Program-made: the position numbers and the translations under genes | Shown: in pieces, positions 62,524-64,000 of the stretch | Layout: the number at the start of each line of letters is the position of its first letter | Numbering within the stretch: the first letter of the stretch is position 1 | NCBI RefSeq assembly: GCF_002006995.1 | Contig: NZ_MRUL01000001.1 | Span: forward strand, 558,001 to 622,000 | Source: Izhakiella australiensis | GTDB lineage: Bacteria; Pseudomonadota; Gammaproteobacteria; Enterobacterales; Enterobacteriaceae | Direction: 5' to 3' | Length of the DNA: 64,000 nucleotides | The notes under the pieces: generated by a model | What the model was told of the DNA's origin: nothing | The model's database searches: none | What the model saw: only the letters and a program-made list of their open reading frames with translations

Positions 62524-64000
62524 TTTGCGTTTCCGGTGGCGTGTAACATGATGAGATTGGAATCGATCTGGCTCTCGGATAGTTCTGCGACAATGCGATT
62601 TTCACGAAAAACGTTCACCCGGTCGCAGATGCCGATTATTTCCGGTAGCTCTGAAGAGATCATGATAATTGCCACGCCTTTAGCGGTGAGGGCGCGCATC
62701 AGGTTATATATTTCCGCCTTTGCTCCAACATCAATGCCCCGCGTTGGTTCGTCAAAGATCAAAACTCTGCAATCATTATTTAACCAGCGGGCAATAACTA
62801 CTTTCTGCTGATTTCCGCCGCTCAGATCCCCAACCCGCGTATTGACATCGGGCGTCTTGACCCTGACTTTTTCTACCAGATCACGCGCTTTGCCGGACTC
62901 TTTTCTCCGGTTAATAAAGAAGCGCCATTGCTTTTCATCCGCGTGGTTATTCAGCACGATATTGTGCTTGACCGAAAAATCGAGCAGCAGCCCCTGAGAC
63001 TTTCGGTCTTCAGGCACAATGCCGATGCCTAATTGCAGCGCCGTGGCTGGTGAGGCGATTCTGACCTTTTTGTTCTGATAGGTGATTTCAATACTTTCTG
63101 GCTTATCAGCGCCGATCAGCGCCCGTACCGCTTCCGTGCGCCCGGATCCAACCAGCCCGGCAAAACCCAGGATCTCACCGGGATAAAGCCTGAAGCTCGT
63201 TGGCTGACTGCGCCGGTTAAGCTTGAGGTTGTCCACCTGTAAAACCGGCTGCTGGCGCACGACGGTGCTGTTTTTATCTGGAAAGGTATTTTCAAGCTTC
63301 CGTCCGACCATCATCTCGACTAAGGCATCCGGCGTGCTTTGCCGGACCGAAAGCGAGCCGATGTAGCTGCCATCACGCAGTACCGATATGCGATCGCAAA
63401 TCTCATAGATTTCTTCAAGATGGTGCGAAATAAAAAACATACCAACGCCGAGGGATCTGAGGTCGCGCATCACACCAAACAGGTGCTCAGCTTCTTTGGG
63501 CGTCAGCGTGGCCGTTGGCTCATCGAGTACCAGAATTTTTGCATCCAGCGAGAGCGCTTTGGCTATCTCAACAAACTGTTGATCGGCAATGCTTAATTGC
63601 TCCACTGGCTTATTAAGATTAATTTTTACTTCCAGGCTTTTAAAAATCAGCTGTGCCCTGGAGCGCATCGCTTTACGATTCAGCAGGCCAAACGAATTTT
63701 TCATCTCCCGATTAAGGAAAATATTTTCAACGGCATTCAGATGCGGAATTAACGATAACTCCTGAAAAATAATGCCAATGCCGCAGTCAATGGCGTCACG
63801 ATAGCTGGCGAAGTTTTTTTCAACGCCTTCCACGAGAATTTTGCCGTGGTCGGACTGGTAAATACCGCAGATGATTTTCATCAGCGTGGATTTTCCGGCG
63901 CCGTTTTCTCCCATCAGAGCATGAATCTCTCCCTTTTTCAGGGAGAGGTTGACATTATTAAGTGCCTTCACGCCGGGGAATGATTTACTAATATTTTCAA
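62520..64000 (-). CDS. Sugar ABC transporter ATP-binding protein (RbsA/AlsA type), partial
   Basis: N-terminus lies beyond the window; the frame stays open to the edge, reading ENISKSFPGVKALNN. A GTG inside that stretch is not a start. Two tandem ATPase domains are present: Walker A GENGAGKSTLMK and Walker B ILVLDEPTATL in the first, and LSGGNQQKV with LIFDEPTRGIDVGAK in the second. The second domain's Walker A is degenerate (GLVGSGRTE), as usual for the RbsA group. Stop overlaps the permease start (ATGA). The binding protein should be upstream of the window. Confidence 0.92.
   Translation of the reverse strand, partial: ENISKSFPGVKALNNVNLSLKKGEIHALMGENGAGKSTLMKIICGIYQSDHGKILVEGVEKNFASYRDAIDCGIGIIFQELSLIPHLNAVENIFLNREMKNSFGLLNRKAMRSRAQLIFKSLEVKINLNKPVEQLSIADQQFVEIAKALSLDAKILVLDEPTATLTPKEAEHLFGVMRDLRSLGVGMFFISHHLEEIYEICDRISVLRDGSYIGSLSVRQSTPDALVEMMVGRKLENTFPDKNSTVVRQQPVLQVDNLKLNRRSQPTSFRLYPGEILGFAGLVGSGRTEAVRALIGADKPESIEITYQNKKVRIASPATALQLGIGIVPEDRKSQGLLLDFSVKHNIVLNNHADEKQWRFFINRRKESGKARDLVEKVRVKTPDVNTRVGDLSGGNQQKVVIARWLNNDCRVLIFDEPTRGIDVGAKAEIYNLMRALTAKGVAIIMISSELPEIIGICDRVNVFRENRIVAELSESQIDSNLIMLHATGNAK

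Overview
The window is an ordinary-looking, moderately GC-rich enterobacterial chromosome segment. The allantoin cluster (AllS, AllA, AllR, Gcl, Hyi, GlxR, YbbW, AllB, GlxK, AllE, AllC) is so close in sequence and order to the Escherichia coli cluster that Enterobacterales is safe. A plant- or insect-associated relative outside the core coliforms (for example Erwiniaceae) is a guess from the sugar-acid genes and the intergenic repeats. No rRNA, tRNA, CRISPR, phage or intact insertion sequence was recognised.

Layout: (1) 1-1767, the end of a polyamine-type ABC transporter operon with a glutamine amidotransferase. (2) 1.77-9.29 kb, a gluconate-operon-like module (RpiR regulator, FGGY kinase, MFS transporter, SIS isomerase, short 6-phosphogluconate dehydrogenase) enclosed by two large imperfect inverted repeat blocks. 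(3) 9.3-22.1 kb, allantoin to ureidoglycolate to glyoxylate to glycerate 2-phosphate, with two visible AllR-type operators. (4) 22.6-25.5 kb, a metal-chelate type ABC transporter behind a Zur-like palindrome. (5) 25.7-28.1 kb, a phosphoesterase, then an AT-rich islet (XRE regulator, unknown protein, frameshifted small VUT transporter). (6) 28.5-32.5 kb, a second LeuCD-type hydro-lyase with an alpha/beta hydrolase and a LysR regulator. (7) 32.5-34.4 kb, an AraC/SDR pair. (8) 34.4-41.4 kb, enolase-superfamily dehydratase, aldehyde dehydrogenase, GntR, MFS and GMC oxidoreductase, tied together by a shared 20-bp operator-like motif. (9) 41.6-47.7 kb, transporter, dehydratase, DHDPS-family lyase, DgoK-type kinase, IclR and nucleoside hydrolase. 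(10) 47.8-49.8 kb, a second AraC/SDR pair. (11) 49.8-55.6 kb, MFS, CoA-transferase, crotonase, FAD oxidoreductase and a divergent FCD-type GntR. (12) 55.7-60.5 kb, IlvD/Edd sugar-acid dehydratase, RraA-family protein, MFS and IclR behind two matching palindromes. (13) 60.6-64 kb, a D-psicose 3-epimerase-like protein with a ribose/allose-type ABC transporter, cut by the window end.

The region reads as a catabolic island: at least ten self-contained modules, most with their own transporter, one to four enzymes and a local regulator, and in several cases a recognisable operator. The allantoin pathway is well understood. Modules 2, 8, 9, 11 and 12 have recognisable enzyme families but no certain substrate, and are the best candidates for undescribed pathways.
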